Source: Streptomyces sp. 840.1 (GTDB lineage Bacteria > Actinomycetota > Actinomycetes > Streptomycetales > Streptomycetaceae). Taken from it: 64,000 nucleotides of DNA. Location of the stretch: positions 315,001 to 379,000 of the forward strand of contig NZ_RJUU01000001.1 in assembly GCF_003751445.1 (NCBI RefSeq). Reading direction: 5' to 3'. Position 1 is the stretch's first letter, and each line of letters starts with the position of its first letter. Of this stretch, positions 26,190 to 34,979 are shown piece after piece. The notes under the pieces were generated by a model. It had not been told where the DNA came from and made no database searches. It saw only the letters and a program-made list of their open reading frames with translations. Position numbers and translations under genes: made by a program.

Positions 26190-26995
26190 CAGGTCAACAG
26201 CTCCGTGGTCGTCACCGCGCGCAGTTGGCGGCGGTCGAGTTCGGTGAGAAGGAGGGGCAGCGCGGCGACCGTGTCCGCGTAGCCGAAGTGCATGCTCACC
26301 ACCGATCCGTTACGGATCTCGCCGGCCACCTTGCGGGTGACGGCCGCGGCGCCGGGCGAGGTGAAGTCGAGGGAGTCCACGTCGTAGGAGAGGACGTGCG
26401 GGTAGCCCGCGCGGACGGCGAGCCGCTGGACGAGCGGGGTGGCGTACTGGGTGCGCGAGGGGCGGAACCAGGTGCCGATGGAGCCGGTGAGCCGGCGCAG
26501 CCGCTGGGCGCAGCCGGTGATCTCCGTGTACGCCCGGGTCTCGTCCATCGCGGAGATGTCGGTGTGGTGCTGGGTGTGGTTGCCGAGGTCGTGGCCGCCG
26601 TCGAGGATGCGGCGGGCCATCTCGGGGTGTTCGTCGAGCCAGCTGCCGACGGCGAGGACGGTGACCCGTGCCCCGGCCCGTTCGGCCTCGGCCAGCACGG
26701 TCCTGGCGATGGCCGGGTCGCCCTGGCCGTGGAAGGTGAGGGCGACGCGTGCCCGGTCGCGGGGGCCGTGGCCGATCTGCACCGGCTGCCCGGGGAAGCG
26801 GCGCGGGGCGGGCGCGGGGGCGTGCGCTCCGGCGGTGGCGGCCGGCTTCTTCGGGGCCGGGTGGGTGAGGGGGCCGGCCTGCGTGCCGGCGGTGTCCCGG
26901 TCCCCGCAACCGGTGGCGAGGCCTGCGGCGAGGGCGGCCCCGGCTCCCGCGCGCAGGGCGCTGCGGCGGTGCACCGGTGTGTCGGAGACGTTCAT
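26189..26995 (-). CDS. Polysaccharide deacetylase-like lipoprotein (NodB fold, altered motif 1)
   Basis: 268 residues. The N-terminus carries a twin-arginine motif (HRRSALRAG) and a lipobox ATGC near residue 30, suggesting a Tat-exported lipoprotein. The NodB fold is visible: VALTFHGQGDPAIA, GSWLDEHPEMARRILDGGHDLGNHTQHH, WFRPSRTQYATP and YDVDSLDF. The usual catalytic TFDDGP is replaced by TFHGQGD, so the normal metal-site Asp pair is missing, while the HTQHH metal His pair is kept. Activity may be altered or lost. Coupled by TGATG to the beta-propeller gene downstream. Confidence 0.88.
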   Translation of the reverse strand: MNVSDTPVHRRSALRAGAGAALAAGLATGCGDRDTAGTQAGPLTHPAPKKPAATAGAHAPAPAPRRFPGQPVQIGHGPRDRARVALTFHGQGDPAIARTVLAEAERAGARVTVLAVGSWLDEHPEMARRILDGGHDLGNHTQHHTDISAMDETRAYTEITGCAQRLRRLTGSIGTWFRPSRTQYATPLVQRLAVRAGYPHVLSYDVDSLDFTSPGAAAVTRKVAGEIRNGSVVSMHFGYADTVAALPLLLTELDRRQLRAVTTTELLT

Positions 26996-27408
26996 GCGCA
27001 GAACAGTAAGTGCGGAATGTCAGGAAAATAACAATTGACCGTTTTCGCCGCTTCCATTGATCACACGGATGCGCGACACCGGCGCCCGCGGCGATCAATG
27101 AATCAGCCGCGAAGCCCCGGCAACGTTCATAGATTTCCAGGCAAGTGACCCAACACACCTAGGATTCATCACTGAAATAGCCATATTCATACCGCTATGT
27201 GCGTTTTGCGGCTTTGGCGATGTAGTCGCCCGTCTGCCATAGTCGGTGACACGACCCGCACTGACCCGGGCCGGGTCGTCATAAGCGGCCGTGAACACAC
27301 CCCCCATTTCACGGCCCCCACACAGCAGCCCCCGCAGCGCCTCACCACGGCCGAACCGGGGGCTTCTGTGCATACGGGAGCCCTCCGGGCCGGGCGGCCA
27401 CCGGGGTC
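26996..27408 (-). promoter_or_regulatory. 413-bp region between the ATPase gene and the deacetylase-propeller operon
   Basis: No gene seen. It should hold the promoter of the deacetylase-propeller pair. A 9-bp inverted repeat (27287-27295 with 27308-27316) may end the upstream ATPase transcript. A second imperfect GACCC/GGGTC repeat lies near 27262-27277. The stretch 27010-27200 is the most AT-rich of the area. Confidence 0.4.
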
Positions 27409-27924
27409 TCAGCGGTCGGAGATCCGCATCTCGAACCAGGTGATCTTGCCGCGCGGCAGCAGATCCACACCCCAGCGGTCGGAGAGCTTGTCGACGAGGA
27501 AGAGACCCCGCCCGCTGACGTCCATCTCCTGCACGGGCATGAGGCAGGGCAGTCCGCGCGAGGGGTCGCGCACCTCGATCCTGATCCAGCCGCGGCGGCG
27601 CAGCATCCGCAGGCCGAAGACCCTGGCACCGGTGTGGCGGACCGCGTTGCCGACGAGTTCGGATACGAGCAGGACGGCGTGCTCGCCGATCTGCGGGGAG
27701 AGCGCCCACTGGCGCAGCACCACACAGGAGGTGAGCCGGCGCGCGGTGGCCGCGGACTCCGGACGGGAGGGCAGCCGGACTTCGTCCTCCGTCGGATTTC
27801 CGAACAACTCAAGCGCTTTGAACGCCTGTTCGTCCTCGACGGCCGGCATACTCCGTGCCGCTGTCGCGCTGCTGCGCTGTCGCGGCTGCTCCACACCCTC
27901 CAGGCCCGCCATGGAAACCATCAT
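27409..27924 (-). CDS. Anti-sigma-type ATP-binding protein (HATPase_c, RsbW-like)
   Basis: 171 residues from ATG at 27924 (ATG at 27921 is equally possible). The GHKL kinase fold shows an N box ELVGNAVRHTG, a G1-like DPSRGLP and a G2 box GRGLFLVDKLSDRWG. This matches the large Streptomyces family of regulator kinases that phosphorylate STAS antagonists and hold sigma factors. The first 40 residues are low complexity. No sigma factor gene is nearby; the STAS protein at 23498 is a conceivable partner only by family. Confidence 0.85.
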   Translation of the reverse strand: MMVSMAGLEGVEQPRQRSSATAARSMPAVEDEQAFKALELFGNPTEDEVRLPSRPESAATARRLTSCVVLRQWALSPQIGEHAVLLVSELVGNAVRHTGARVFGLRMLRRRGWIRIEVRDPSRGLPCLMPVQEMDVSGRGLFLVDKLSDRWGVDLLPRGKITWFEMRISDR

Positions 27925-28091
27925 GGCCGCAAGGCGGGCACTCCGGGGCCGTTCCAGGGGAATCCCCAACCCGGAATCAGCAATTCCGCAGCGGCCTCCC
28001 GGCATATGCCCCTGGCAGAATGCCCCCGCGCACACCCCCACCGACCTGCGTGAACGCCACGTCTGGACAGGTTCGAGGGGGCGAACGGCGC

Positions 28092-28122
28092 GCTGAGCCT
28101 TAAGGTTGCCTTAAGGCTCAGC
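28092..28122 (-). terminator. Perfect 14-bp hairpin terminator after the enoyl-CoA hydratase gene
   Basis: GCTGAGCCTTAAGG at 28092-28105, a loop TTG, then the exact complement at 28109-28122. It lies 53 bases past the hydratase stop on the minus strand. The CCTTAAGG core makes it less GC-rich than other terminators here. Confidence 0.85.
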
Positions 28123-28175
28123 TAATCCGCCCACACGGATGAACGCGCCGCGATCTGTTCCCAACTGGCGTTCGG

Positions 28176-28943
28176 TCAGAGGAATTTGGCCTTGCCCGGT
28201 CCCTCGTCCACAAAGCTCCGCATTCCGCGCTCCCGGTCCTCCGTGGCGAAGAGTCCGGCGAACCAGGTGCGTTCGATCGTGAGGCCCGTGTCGATGTCCG
28301 TCTCCAGCCCGGCGTCCACGGCCTCCTTGGCGGCGCGCAGCGCGAGGGCGGGGCCCTTCGCCAGCTTCGCGGCCCAGGCGTGCGCGTGCTCGTACACCTC
28401 GGCGGCGGGCACCACCCGGTCCACCAGGCCCATGGCGAGGGCCTCCTCGGCCTTCACGTGGCGGCCGGTGAAGATCAGGTCCTTGGCCTTGGCGGGGCCG
28501 ATCAGCCGGGCGAGGCGCTGGGTGCCGCCGGCGCCCGGGATCAGTCCGAGCATGATCTCCGGCTGCCCGAGCTTGGCGTTGTCGCCGGCGATCCGGAAGT
28601 CGGCGCACAGGGCCAGTTCGCAGCCACCGCCGAGCGCGTAACCGGTGACGGCCGCGACAACGGGCTTGGGAATCCTGGCCACCGCGGTGAAGGACTCCTG
28701 CAGCGCCTTGGACCGGACCACCATCGCCGGGTGGTCCATCGCCTGCATCTCCTTGATGTCCGCGCCCGCCGCGAACACCTTCTCGCCGCCGTAGAGCACC
28801 ACGGCGCGCACGTCGTCGCGCCCCGAGGCCTCCTCCGCCAGCTCGCGCAGCCGGTCCTGGGTGGCGATGTCCAGGGCGTTCATCGGCGGCCGGTCCAGCC
28901 GGATCGTGCCGACGCCGCCGCTTACTTCGAGGGTTACGGTCAT
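28176..28943 (-). CDS. Enoyl-CoA hydratase/isomerase family protein
   Basis: 255 residues, crotonase fold. It shows the oxyanion block RAVVLYGGEKVFAAGADIKEMQ, ALGGGCELALCADFRIAGDNAKLGQPEIMLGLIPGAGGTQRLARLIG, and the C-terminal ETDIDTGLTIERTWFAGLFATEDRERGMRSFVDEG region (quoted in parts; residues about 205-245). Glu in QPEIMLG is a likely catalytic residue. It should hydrate 2-enoyl-CoA thioesters in fatty acid or related beta-oxidation. It stands alone between hairpins, with its start ATG at 28943. Substrate range is not predictable. Confidence 0.93.
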   Translation of the reverse strand: MTVTLEVSGGVGTIRLDRPPMNALDIATQDRLRELAEEASGRDDVRAVVLYGGEKVFAAGADIKEMQAMDHPAMVVRSKALQESFTAVARIPKPVVAAVTGYALGGGCELALCADFRIAGDNAKLGQPEIMLGLIPGAGGTQRLARLIGPAKAKDLIFTGRHVKAEEALAMGLVDRVVPAAEVYEHAHAWAAKLAKGPALALRAAKEAVDAGLETDIDTGLTIERTWFAGLFATEDRERGMRSFVDEGPGKAKFL

Positions 28944-29048
28944 GGGAGGCAGGTTAACCGGCGCTAACGCCGGGCCGGACAGGCCCGGGGCCGGTGCCGT
29001 TCGTCACAGCCGCCGGGCGGCGCCCGGCCCGCCCCGCCCCGGCCGTTC

Positions 29049-29480
29049 TCAGCCCTCGACCCAGCCGTGCTTCTTCGCGAAGTGCAGCAGCCCCTGGCGT
29101 GCCTGAAGGATGTGCGCCGCGGTGAGACCGGGCGCGGATTCCAGCAGCACCTCCGTGACGTCCCGCACGTACTCCTCCGAGTTGAGCACGTCGCACATCA
29201 CGTCGTCGCCCTCCGCGATCTGCCTGGCCGGGGTCTCGGAACGCCCCGGGAACCCGGACCCCGGGGCCGCCGCGCCGCCGGGCGCGAGGCGCACCGAGGA
29301 GGCCTTCAGCCCCCGGTCGCCCTGCTCGACCTCGAACTCGACCAGCAGTCCGGGCCTGAGCGAGGCCTCGGGGATCCGGAGGTCGTTGACGTGCAGGAAG
29401 ACGTCCTCACCCCCGTGATCCGGAGCGATGAACCCATAACCCTTGACACCGTCGAACCGCACCACACGACCGCTGACCAT
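29049..29480 (-). CDS. Cold-shock-domain protein with C-terminal extension
   Basis: 143 residues. Residues 1-66 are a cold-shock domain: VVRFDGVKGYGFIAPDHGGEDVFLHVNDL carries RNP1 (KGYGFI) and RNP2 (DVFLH). The rest, about 75 residues, is a separate helical region (DVMCDVLNSEEYVRDVTEVLLESAPGLTAAHIL in parts) that ordinary 67-residue Csp proteins lack. ATG at 29480 has GAGAGGTCGG upstream. It probably binds single-stranded RNA or DNA. This longer form occurs in Streptomyces; its role is not known to me. Confidence 0.9.
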   Translation of the reverse strand: MVSGRVVRFDGVKGYGFIAPDHGGEDVFLHVNDLRIPEASLRPGLLVEFEVEQGDRGLKASSVRLAPGGAAAPGSGFPGRSETPARQIAEGDDVMCDVLNSEEYVRDVTEVLLESAPGLTAAHILQARQGLLHFAKKHGWVEG

Positions 29481-29708
29481 CAGAACCGACCTCTCAACGA
29501 AACCCCGGACCCGTGCCCGGGATACCCCTGTCGCAGCGGCCGGCCCGGACCTCGTACACCACTGCGGACACGCCGTGCGACTACCTGCCCCCACTGTGCC
29601 AGCAGTCGTCGGCCCGCAGCCACCGGGCAGGGGATTTCGGCCCCGGTCCGTGTCGTCGCGGGACGCCCTCCGTGCCGGTCCCGGGCCGCCGTGTGCGGAG
29701 CACCTCGC

Positions 29709-29747
29709 ACGCCGGCCCCGGACCACAGGGTGGTCCGGGGCCGGCGT
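29709..29747 (-). terminator. Perfect 17-bp hairpin terminator of the first L,D-transpeptidase gene
   Basis: Bases 29709-29725 pair exactly with 29731-29747 around a 5-base loop CAGGG, 30 bases past the stop at 29777. It also faces the upstream flank of the cold-shock gene. Confidence 0.88.
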
Positions 29748-29776
29748 CGCTCGCGTCCGTGGTCAGTGCCGCAGGG

Positions 29777-31030
29777 CTACTTGGTCCACTCCGACCAGGC
29801 CATGTTCCAGCCGTTGAGGCCGTTGTCCGGCGGGATCGTCTTGTCGTGCGAGTTGGTCACGACGACGACGTCACCGATGAGCGAGCTGTTGAAGAACCAG
29901 GCCGCCGGGGTGCTCGGGTCACCGCCGCCGCGTGCGTCGAACATGCCGACACAGCCGTGGCTGGTGTTGGTGTTGCCGAAGACGCCCGAACCGCCCCAGT
30001 AGTTGCCGTGGATGAAGGTGCCCGACGTGGACAGGCGCATCGCGTGCGGCACGTCCTTGATGTCGTACTCGCCGCCGAAGCCGACGGTGTCACCGTTCAT
30101 CCGGGTCACCCGGAGCTTCTCGCTGATGACCATCTTGCCGTTGTACGTGGTGGTCGCCGGGGCGCCCGCGGAGATCGCGATGTCCCTGATCTGCTTGCCG
30201 TCGCGGACGACCTTCATCCGGTGAGTGCTCGCGTCCACGGTGCTGACCTGCCGGCGGCCGACGGTGAACGACACCGTCTTGACCTGCTTGCCGTAGACCC
30301 CCGGGCGTCCCTCGACGCCGTCGAGGTTGAGCTTCAACGTCACCTTGGTGCCGGCGGCCCAGTAGTCCTGCGGCCGGAAGTCCAGCCGGTCGTTGCCGAA
30401 CCAGTGGCCGGCGATCTCGACGGCCGGCTCGGCCGTCACCTTGATGGCCTTCTCGACGGCCTCCGGGTCGGTGATGCCCCGGGTGAAGTGGATCGAGACC
30501 GGCATGCCCACACCGACCGTGGAACCGGCCTCCGGGGTGTACTGCCCGATGAAGGTGTTCTTCGGGACCAGCGTGGTGAAGGCGGTGTCCTTGGCGGACT
30601 CACGGCCCTTCTCGTCCTTGGCCACGGCGTGGACCTTGTACTTGGTCGCCGATGCCAGGTGCTGGTCAGGCACCCAGCTCGTGCCGTCCGCCGCGATCTT
30701 CCCCTCGACCTCGGCCCCCTTGGGGTCGGAGACCTTGACCGTGGAGAGCTTTCCCTGCTCGGCCGAGATCTTCAGCGCCCCGCTGGTGGCGACGGAGTCG
30801 GCGCCGTCCTGCGGAGCGACCTTCACCACGGCCTGGGAGGCGCTGGTGTCACCGGTCTTCGTCCCGCCCTTGCCGGCGCCGCCCTTCGCGTCCCCGGTGT
30901 CCTCCCCGCCGCACGCCGTCACCAGCAGCAGCAACGCGCCCAGCACCAGGGCCAGCAGTCCGGTGGTCCCACGCCCCCGCCGCCCGCTGTCCGCCCTGAC
31001 CGATGTCCCCGATATCGGCTGCCCGTTCAA
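29777..31030 (-). CDS. L,D-transpeptidase lipoprotein (Ig-like domains plus YkuD), copy A
   Basis: About 417 residues. The N-terminus has a hydrophobic segment and lipobox VTAC, so it is membrane-anchored and faces the wall. Two Ig-like regions (residues about 60-250, as in mycobacterial LdtMt2) precede a YkuD catalytic domain with the signature HGNYWGGSGVFGNTNTSHGC, Cys360 as nucleophile. It should form 3-3 cross-links in peptidoglycan. The TTG at 31030 is chosen as start because AGGGGAG lies nine bases upstream; an in-frame start at 31087 lacks such a site. A close paralogue lies immediately upstream. Confidence 0.93.
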   Translation of the reverse strand: MNGQPISGTSVRADSGRRGRGTTGLLALVLGALLLLVTACGGEDTGDAKGGAGKGGTKTGDTSASQAVVKVAPQDGADSVATSGALKISAEQGKLSTVKVSDPKGAEVEGKIAADGTSWVPDQHLASATKYKVHAVAKDEKGRESAKDTAFTTLVPKNTFIGQYTPEAGSTVGVGMPVSIHFTRGITDPEAVEKAIKVTAEPAVEIAGHWFGNDRLDFRPQDYWAAGTKVTLKLNLDGVEGRPGVYGKQVKTVSFTVGRRQVSTVDASTHRMKVVRDGKQIRDIAISAGAPATTTYNGKMVISEKLRVTRMNGDTVGFGGEYDIKDVPHAMRLSTSGTFIHGNYWGGSGVFGNTNTSHGCVGMFDARGGGDPSTPAAWFFNSSLIGDVVVVTNSHDKTIPPDNGLNGWNMAWSEWTK

Positions 31031-31244
31031 TGTGGTCGTCTCCCCTCGCACGGCCCGGCCCCGCCGATGCCGTCCCTGGGAGCTCACAGGCTCCCGCCCC
31101 CACGCGCTGCATATGCGCGCTCAGCGAAAGATAATCACACCGACTGCGGGCAGATCTCCCGCAGAATGTCACCGTTCCGTCCCAACTCGTTCAGCACTTG
31201 CCCTGGTCGGGGGCGTTGCCCGCGCGAGGGGCTGTACAGCACGA

Positions 31245-31284
31245 CGGCCCGGCCCTCCCGGAGCTGTCCGGGAGGGCCGGGCCG
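31245..31284 (-). terminator. Perfect 18-bp hairpin terminator of the second L,D-transpeptidase gene
   Basis: Bases 31245-31262 pair exactly with 31267-31284 around the tetraloop GCTG, 24 bases past the stop at 31308. The two transpeptidase genes are therefore separate transcription units. Confidence 0.88.
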
Positions 31285-31307
31285 CGCGGACGGGAGCCGG
31301 GCCGGGA

Positions 31308-32540
31308 TCAGCGCACGGCGGAACCCGCCTTCCACCGCTTCCAGTTCAGATTCCAGCCGCTGAGCCCGTTGTCCGGGGCCACCTGCTTGTCCTTGGAGTT
31401 GACGACCTCGACGACATCCCCGATGAGCGTCCGGTCGAAGAACCAGCCGGCCGGGGTGGACCCGCTGCCGCCCTGCTCGTCACGGAGCCCGATGCAGCCG
31501 TGGCTGACGTTGGTCGAGCCGAAGATGTCTCCGTCCGACCAGTAGTTGCCGTGCAGGAAGGTGCCGGACTCGGTGAGCCGGATGGCGTGCGGCACGTCCT
31601 TGATGTCGTACTCGCCGCCGAAGCCGACCGTCCGCCCGTCCATCCGGGTCACCTCGTGCATCTCGCTGACCACCATCTTGCCGTTGTACGTGGTCGTCGT
31701 CGGGGAGCCCGCCGTGATCGGGACCGTGGAGACGAGCTGCCCGTCCCGGCGCACCTGCATGGTGTGCGCGGCCGAGTCCACCCGGGACACCTGCTCCCGG
31801 CCCACGGTGAACCGCACGGTCTTGCGCTGGCTGCCGTACACCTGCGGCGCCCCCTCCACATCGCGCAGCCCCACCTCGACGGTGACCTCCGTGCCCGGCT
31901 CCCAGTAAGCCGCCGGGCGGAAGTCCAGCCGGTCGGAGCCGAACCAGTGCCCGGCCACCTCCACCGGCGGATCACTGGTCACCCGGATCGCCCGCTGCAC
32001 GGCCGCGCGGCGGGTGATCGGGCGGTTGAACTCGAAGGAGACGATCATGCCGGTGCCGACCGTGGACCGGTTCTCCGGCTTGAAGTAGCCGATGAAGCGG
32101 TGTTCGGGCACCACCGTGGTGAAGGTGGTGTGACGGGCCGAGCGGTGCCCCGAACCGTCCAGGGCCACCGCGTCGACGCTGTACTTGGCGGCGAGCCCGA
32201 GCCGGCCCGCCGCGCCCTGGGGAGCCCACGAGAGACCGTCCTTCGCGATCAGACCCCGCACCTCCTGCTGCCGCGCGTCCTCGATCCGGGTGACCTTGAC
32301 GCTCTCCAGCCGCCCGTCGGGGACCTTCACCGAGACCTCGGAGTCCGCCCGCACGTCCTCGGCCCGGTCCTGCGGGGTGATCCGGATCGCCTCCTGCGGT
32401 GACCGGGACTTCCCGCCGATGATCGAACCGGCGCCCGAGCAGCCGGTCAGAACAGCCAGTACGACCAGTACGACGAGCAGTCCCGACCGTCTCAGTACGG
32501 TGACCGGGCTCGCGCCTGCCTTCTTCGCTACGTGGTTCAC
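31308..32540 (-). CDS. L,D-transpeptidase lipoprotein (Ig-like domains plus YkuD), copy B
   Basis: 410 residues. Lipobox LTGC follows a leucine/valine-rich core (VLRRSGLLVVLVVLAVLTGC). Two Ig-like regions precede a YkuD domain with HGNYWSDGDIFGSTNVSHGC, Cys349 as catalytic residue. The two copies are similar throughout the second Ig-like and catalytic parts (GHWFGSDRLDFRP and GFGGEYDIKDVPHA are shared), so they arose by tandem duplication. GTG at 32540 follows GGGGGGAC. It is divergent from glgX, with starts only about 150 bp apart. Confidence 0.94.
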   Translation of the reverse strand: MNHVAKKAGASPVTVLRRSGLLVVLVVLAVLTGCSGAGSIIGGKSRSPQEAIRITPQDRAEDVRADSEVSVKVPDGRLESVKVTRIEDARQQEVRGLIAKDGLSWAPQGAAGRLGLAAKYSVDAVALDGSGHRSARHTTFTTVVPEHRFIGYFKPENRSTVGTGMIVSFEFNRPITRRAAVQRAIRVTSDPPVEVAGHWFGSDRLDFRPAAYWEPGTEVTVEVGLRDVEGAPQVYGSQRKTVRFTVGREQVSRVDSAAHTMQVRRDGQLVSTVPITAGSPTTTTYNGKMVVSEMHEVTRMDGRTVGFGGEYDIKDVPHAIRLTESGTFLHGNYWSDGDIFGSTNVSHGCIGLRDEQGGSGSTPAGWFFDRTLIGDVVEVVNSKDKQVAPDNGLSGWNLNWKRWKAGSAVR

Positions 32541-32693
32541 GTCCCCCCAACGACCGGGCGCGTCGGGGGAAACGTGAGTGCGGGGCCACTCGTGGGCAGA
32601 ACAGAGGGGACGACCACACTCGGGGAGCCGCGGCCGGGACGCCGCGCGCTCCCTTTCGGTGCCGGTCCCCCACGAGCCGCGGGAGGCGAGCAG

Positions 32694-34970
32694 GTGTCGA
32701 GCGCAGCCGAGCAGGAGGCAGTGCCGAAGACGTTTCCGGGACGGTCCGGACGGGCGGTGGAACGGCCGGCCACCGCTCCGGCCGCCCCCGCGCCGCCGCC
32801 CGCCACCGGCCCCGGACAGCGGCCGCCGGCCGTGTGGCCGGGTACGCCGATGCCGCTCGGAGCCCGCTTCCGGGTGGGGCCCGACGGGGTGGCGGGCACC
32901 AACTTCGCGCTCTGGGCGGGCGGCGCCGAGGCCGTGGAGCTGTGCCTCTTCGAGGAGGACGGCACCGAGACCCGGCTGCCGCTGACCGAACTGACCCACG
33001 AGATCTGGCACGGCTTCGTACCCGGTGTGCGGGCCGGCCGGCGTTACGGCTACCGGGTGCACGGCCGCTGGGACCCGTGGACGGGCGCCCGCTGGAACGC
33101 GGCGAAACTGCTCCTCGATCCGTACGCACGGGCCGTGGACGGTGATTTCACCCTTCCGGCCGAGGTGTACGGCCATGTGAGGGACTGGCCCCAGCAGCAG
33201 ATCGCGGACACCGTGCGCGACGAACGGGACTCCGCCCCGTACGTCCCCAAGGGTGTGGTCGTCCACGATGACGACGACTGGGCCGAGGACCGGCGGCCCA
33301 AGACGCCCTGGGCCGACTCCGTCATCTACGAACTGCACGTCCGCGGCTTCACCAAGCTCCACCCGGGCATCCCCGAGGAGCTGCGTGGCACCTACGCCGG
33401 ACTCGCGCACCCCGCGGCGATCGGCCATCTGCAGCGCCTCGGGGTGACGGCCGTGGAGCTGCTGCCGGTGCACCAGTTCGCCCACGAGGACCATCTGCTG
33501 CGACGCGGGCTGCACAACTACTGGGGCTACAACTCGATCGGCTACTTCGCCCCGCACGCCGGATACTCCGCGAGCGGCACCGCGGGCCAGCAGGTCGGCG
33601 AGTTCAAGCGGATGGTCCGCGCGATGCACGACGCCGGGATCGAGGTGATCCTCGACGTGGTCTACAACCACACCGCGGAGGCGGGCGAGCTCGGCCCGAT
33701 GCTGTCGCTGCGCGGCATCGACAACCGCGGCTACTACCGCCTCCAGTCCGACGCCCGCAGATACGCGGACTACACCGGCTGCGGCAACACCCTGCACGTG
33801 GTGCAGCCGAACGTCCTGCGGCTGATCACCGACTCACTGCGCTACTGGGTCACCGAGATGGGCGTCGACGGCTTCCGCTTCGACCTGGCGGCGGCGCTCG
33901 CCCGCTCCATGCACGACGTCGACATGCTCTCCCCGTTCCTCGCGGTGATCGCCCAGGACCCGGTGCTGCGCCGGGTGAAGCTGATCGCCGAGCCGTGGGA
34001 CGTCGGCAACGGCGGCTACCAGGTCGGCGCGTTCCCGCCGCTGTGGACCGAGTGGAACGACCGCTACCGGGACGCCGTCCGGGACTTCTGGCGCGGCGCC
34101 CTGCCCGACGTGCGCGACCTCGGCTACCGGCTCACCGGATCCAGCGACCTGTACGCCTGGGGCGGCCGGCGCCCGTACGCCTCGGTCAACTTCGTCACCG
34201 CGCACGACGGGTTCACCCTCCGCGACCTGGTCAGCTACGAGCACAAGCACAACGAGGCCAACGGCGAGGGCAACCGCGACGGCACCTGCGACAACCGGTC
34301 CTGGAACTGCGGCGCGGAGGGCGAGACCGACGACGCCTCGGTCAACGCGCTGCGCCGCCGCCAGCTGCGCAACCTGCTCACCACCCTGCTCCTGTCGACC
34401 GGGGTGCCGATGCTGGTCGCGGGCGACGAGATGGGCCGCACCCAGGGCGGCAGCAACAACGCCTACTGCCAGGACAACGAGGTCAGCTGGCTGGACTGGT
34501 CGCTGCTGGAGCAGCCTCAGTGGCGGGAGCTGACCGAGCTGACGGCCCGGGTGCTCGGCCTGCGCCACACTCACCCGGTGCTGCGCCGCCGCGCGTTCTT
34601 CTCCGGCCGGGCGCAGGCCCCGGACGGGCTGCGGGACCTGGCGTGGTTCACCCGGCAGGGGGGCGAGATGACGGAGGAGGACTGGTACGCACCGGCCGCG
34701 ACGGTCGGGCTCTACCTCTCCGGCCGCGACATCCCGGGCCGGGACGCCCGGGGCGAGCAGGTGAGCGACGACAGCTTCCTGGCGGTGCTGCACGCCGGTG
34801 ACCGCCCGGTGGACTTCCGGCTGCCGGGGCCGCCCTGGGCGCGGGAGTACGAACTGGTCCTGGACACCGCCCGGGAGGACCAGTCCACCGCGCCCGGCAC
34901 GGTCCACCGGGGCGACACCGGCCTCACGGTGCCCGCGAGATCGGTGCTGCTGCTGCGGGTACGGGAGTGA
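32694..34970 (+). CDS. glgX: Glycogen debranching enzyme (isoamylase type, GH13)
   Basis: 758 residues; hydrolyses alpha-1,6 branches of glycogen, best on phosphorylase-trimmed chains. An N-terminal CBM48-like region (GARFRVGPDGVAGTNFALWAGGAEAVELCLF) is followed by the GH13 barrel: VIYELHVRGFTKLHPGI, LDVVYNHTAEAG, nucleophile Asp397 in GFRFDLA, acid/base Glu433 in IAEPWD, and VTAHDGFTL. The first 60 residues are Pro/Ala-rich. GTG at 32694 with GGGAGG eight bases upstream is preferred; GTG at 32574 with GGGGGA is possible. It may work with GlgP, though it lies 18 kb away. Confidence 0.95.
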   Translation: MSSAAEQEAVPKTFPGRSGRAVERPATAPAAPAPPPATGPGQRPPAVWPGTPMPLGARFRVGPDGVAGTNFALWAGGAEAVELCLFEEDGTETRLPLTELTHEIWHGFVPGVRAGRRYGYRVHGRWDPWTGARWNAAKLLLDPYARAVDGDFTLPAEVYGHVRDWPQQQIADTVRDERDSAPYVPKGVVVHDDDDWAEDRRPKTPWADSVIYELHVRGFTKLHPGIPEELRGTYAGLAHPAAIGHLQRLGVTAVELLPVHQFAHEDHLLRRGLHNYWGYNSIGYFAPHAGYSASGTAGQQVGEFKRMVRAMHDAGIEVILDVVYNHTAEAGELGPMLSLRGIDNRGYYRLQSDARRYADYTGCGNTLHVVQPNVLRLITDSLRYWVTEMGVDGFRFDLAAALARSMHDVDMLSPFLAVIAQDPVLRRVKLIAEPWDVGNGGYQVGAFPPLWTEWNDRYRDAVRDFWRGALPDVRDLGYRLTGSSDLYAWGGRRPYASVNFVTAHDGFTLRDLVSYEHKHNEANGEGNRDGTCDNRSWNCGAEGETDDASVNALRRRQLRNLLTTLLLSTGVPMLVAGDEMGRTQGGSNNAYCQDNEVSWLDWSLLEQPQWRELTELTARVLGLRHTHPVLRRRAFFSGRAQAPDGLRDLAWFTRQGGEMTEEDWYAPAATVGLYLSGRDIPGRDARGEQVSDDSFLAVLHAGDRPVDFRLPGPPWAREYELVLDTAREDQSTAPGTVHRGDTGLTVPARSVLLLRVRE

Positions 34971-34979
34971 GCCCGGCGC

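Noticed and set aside
27095..27709. 204-codon frame on the minus strand across 27095-27709
   Set aside because: It overlaps the anti-sigma-type ATPase gene in another frame, is Arg/Ala-rich, and shows no domain.
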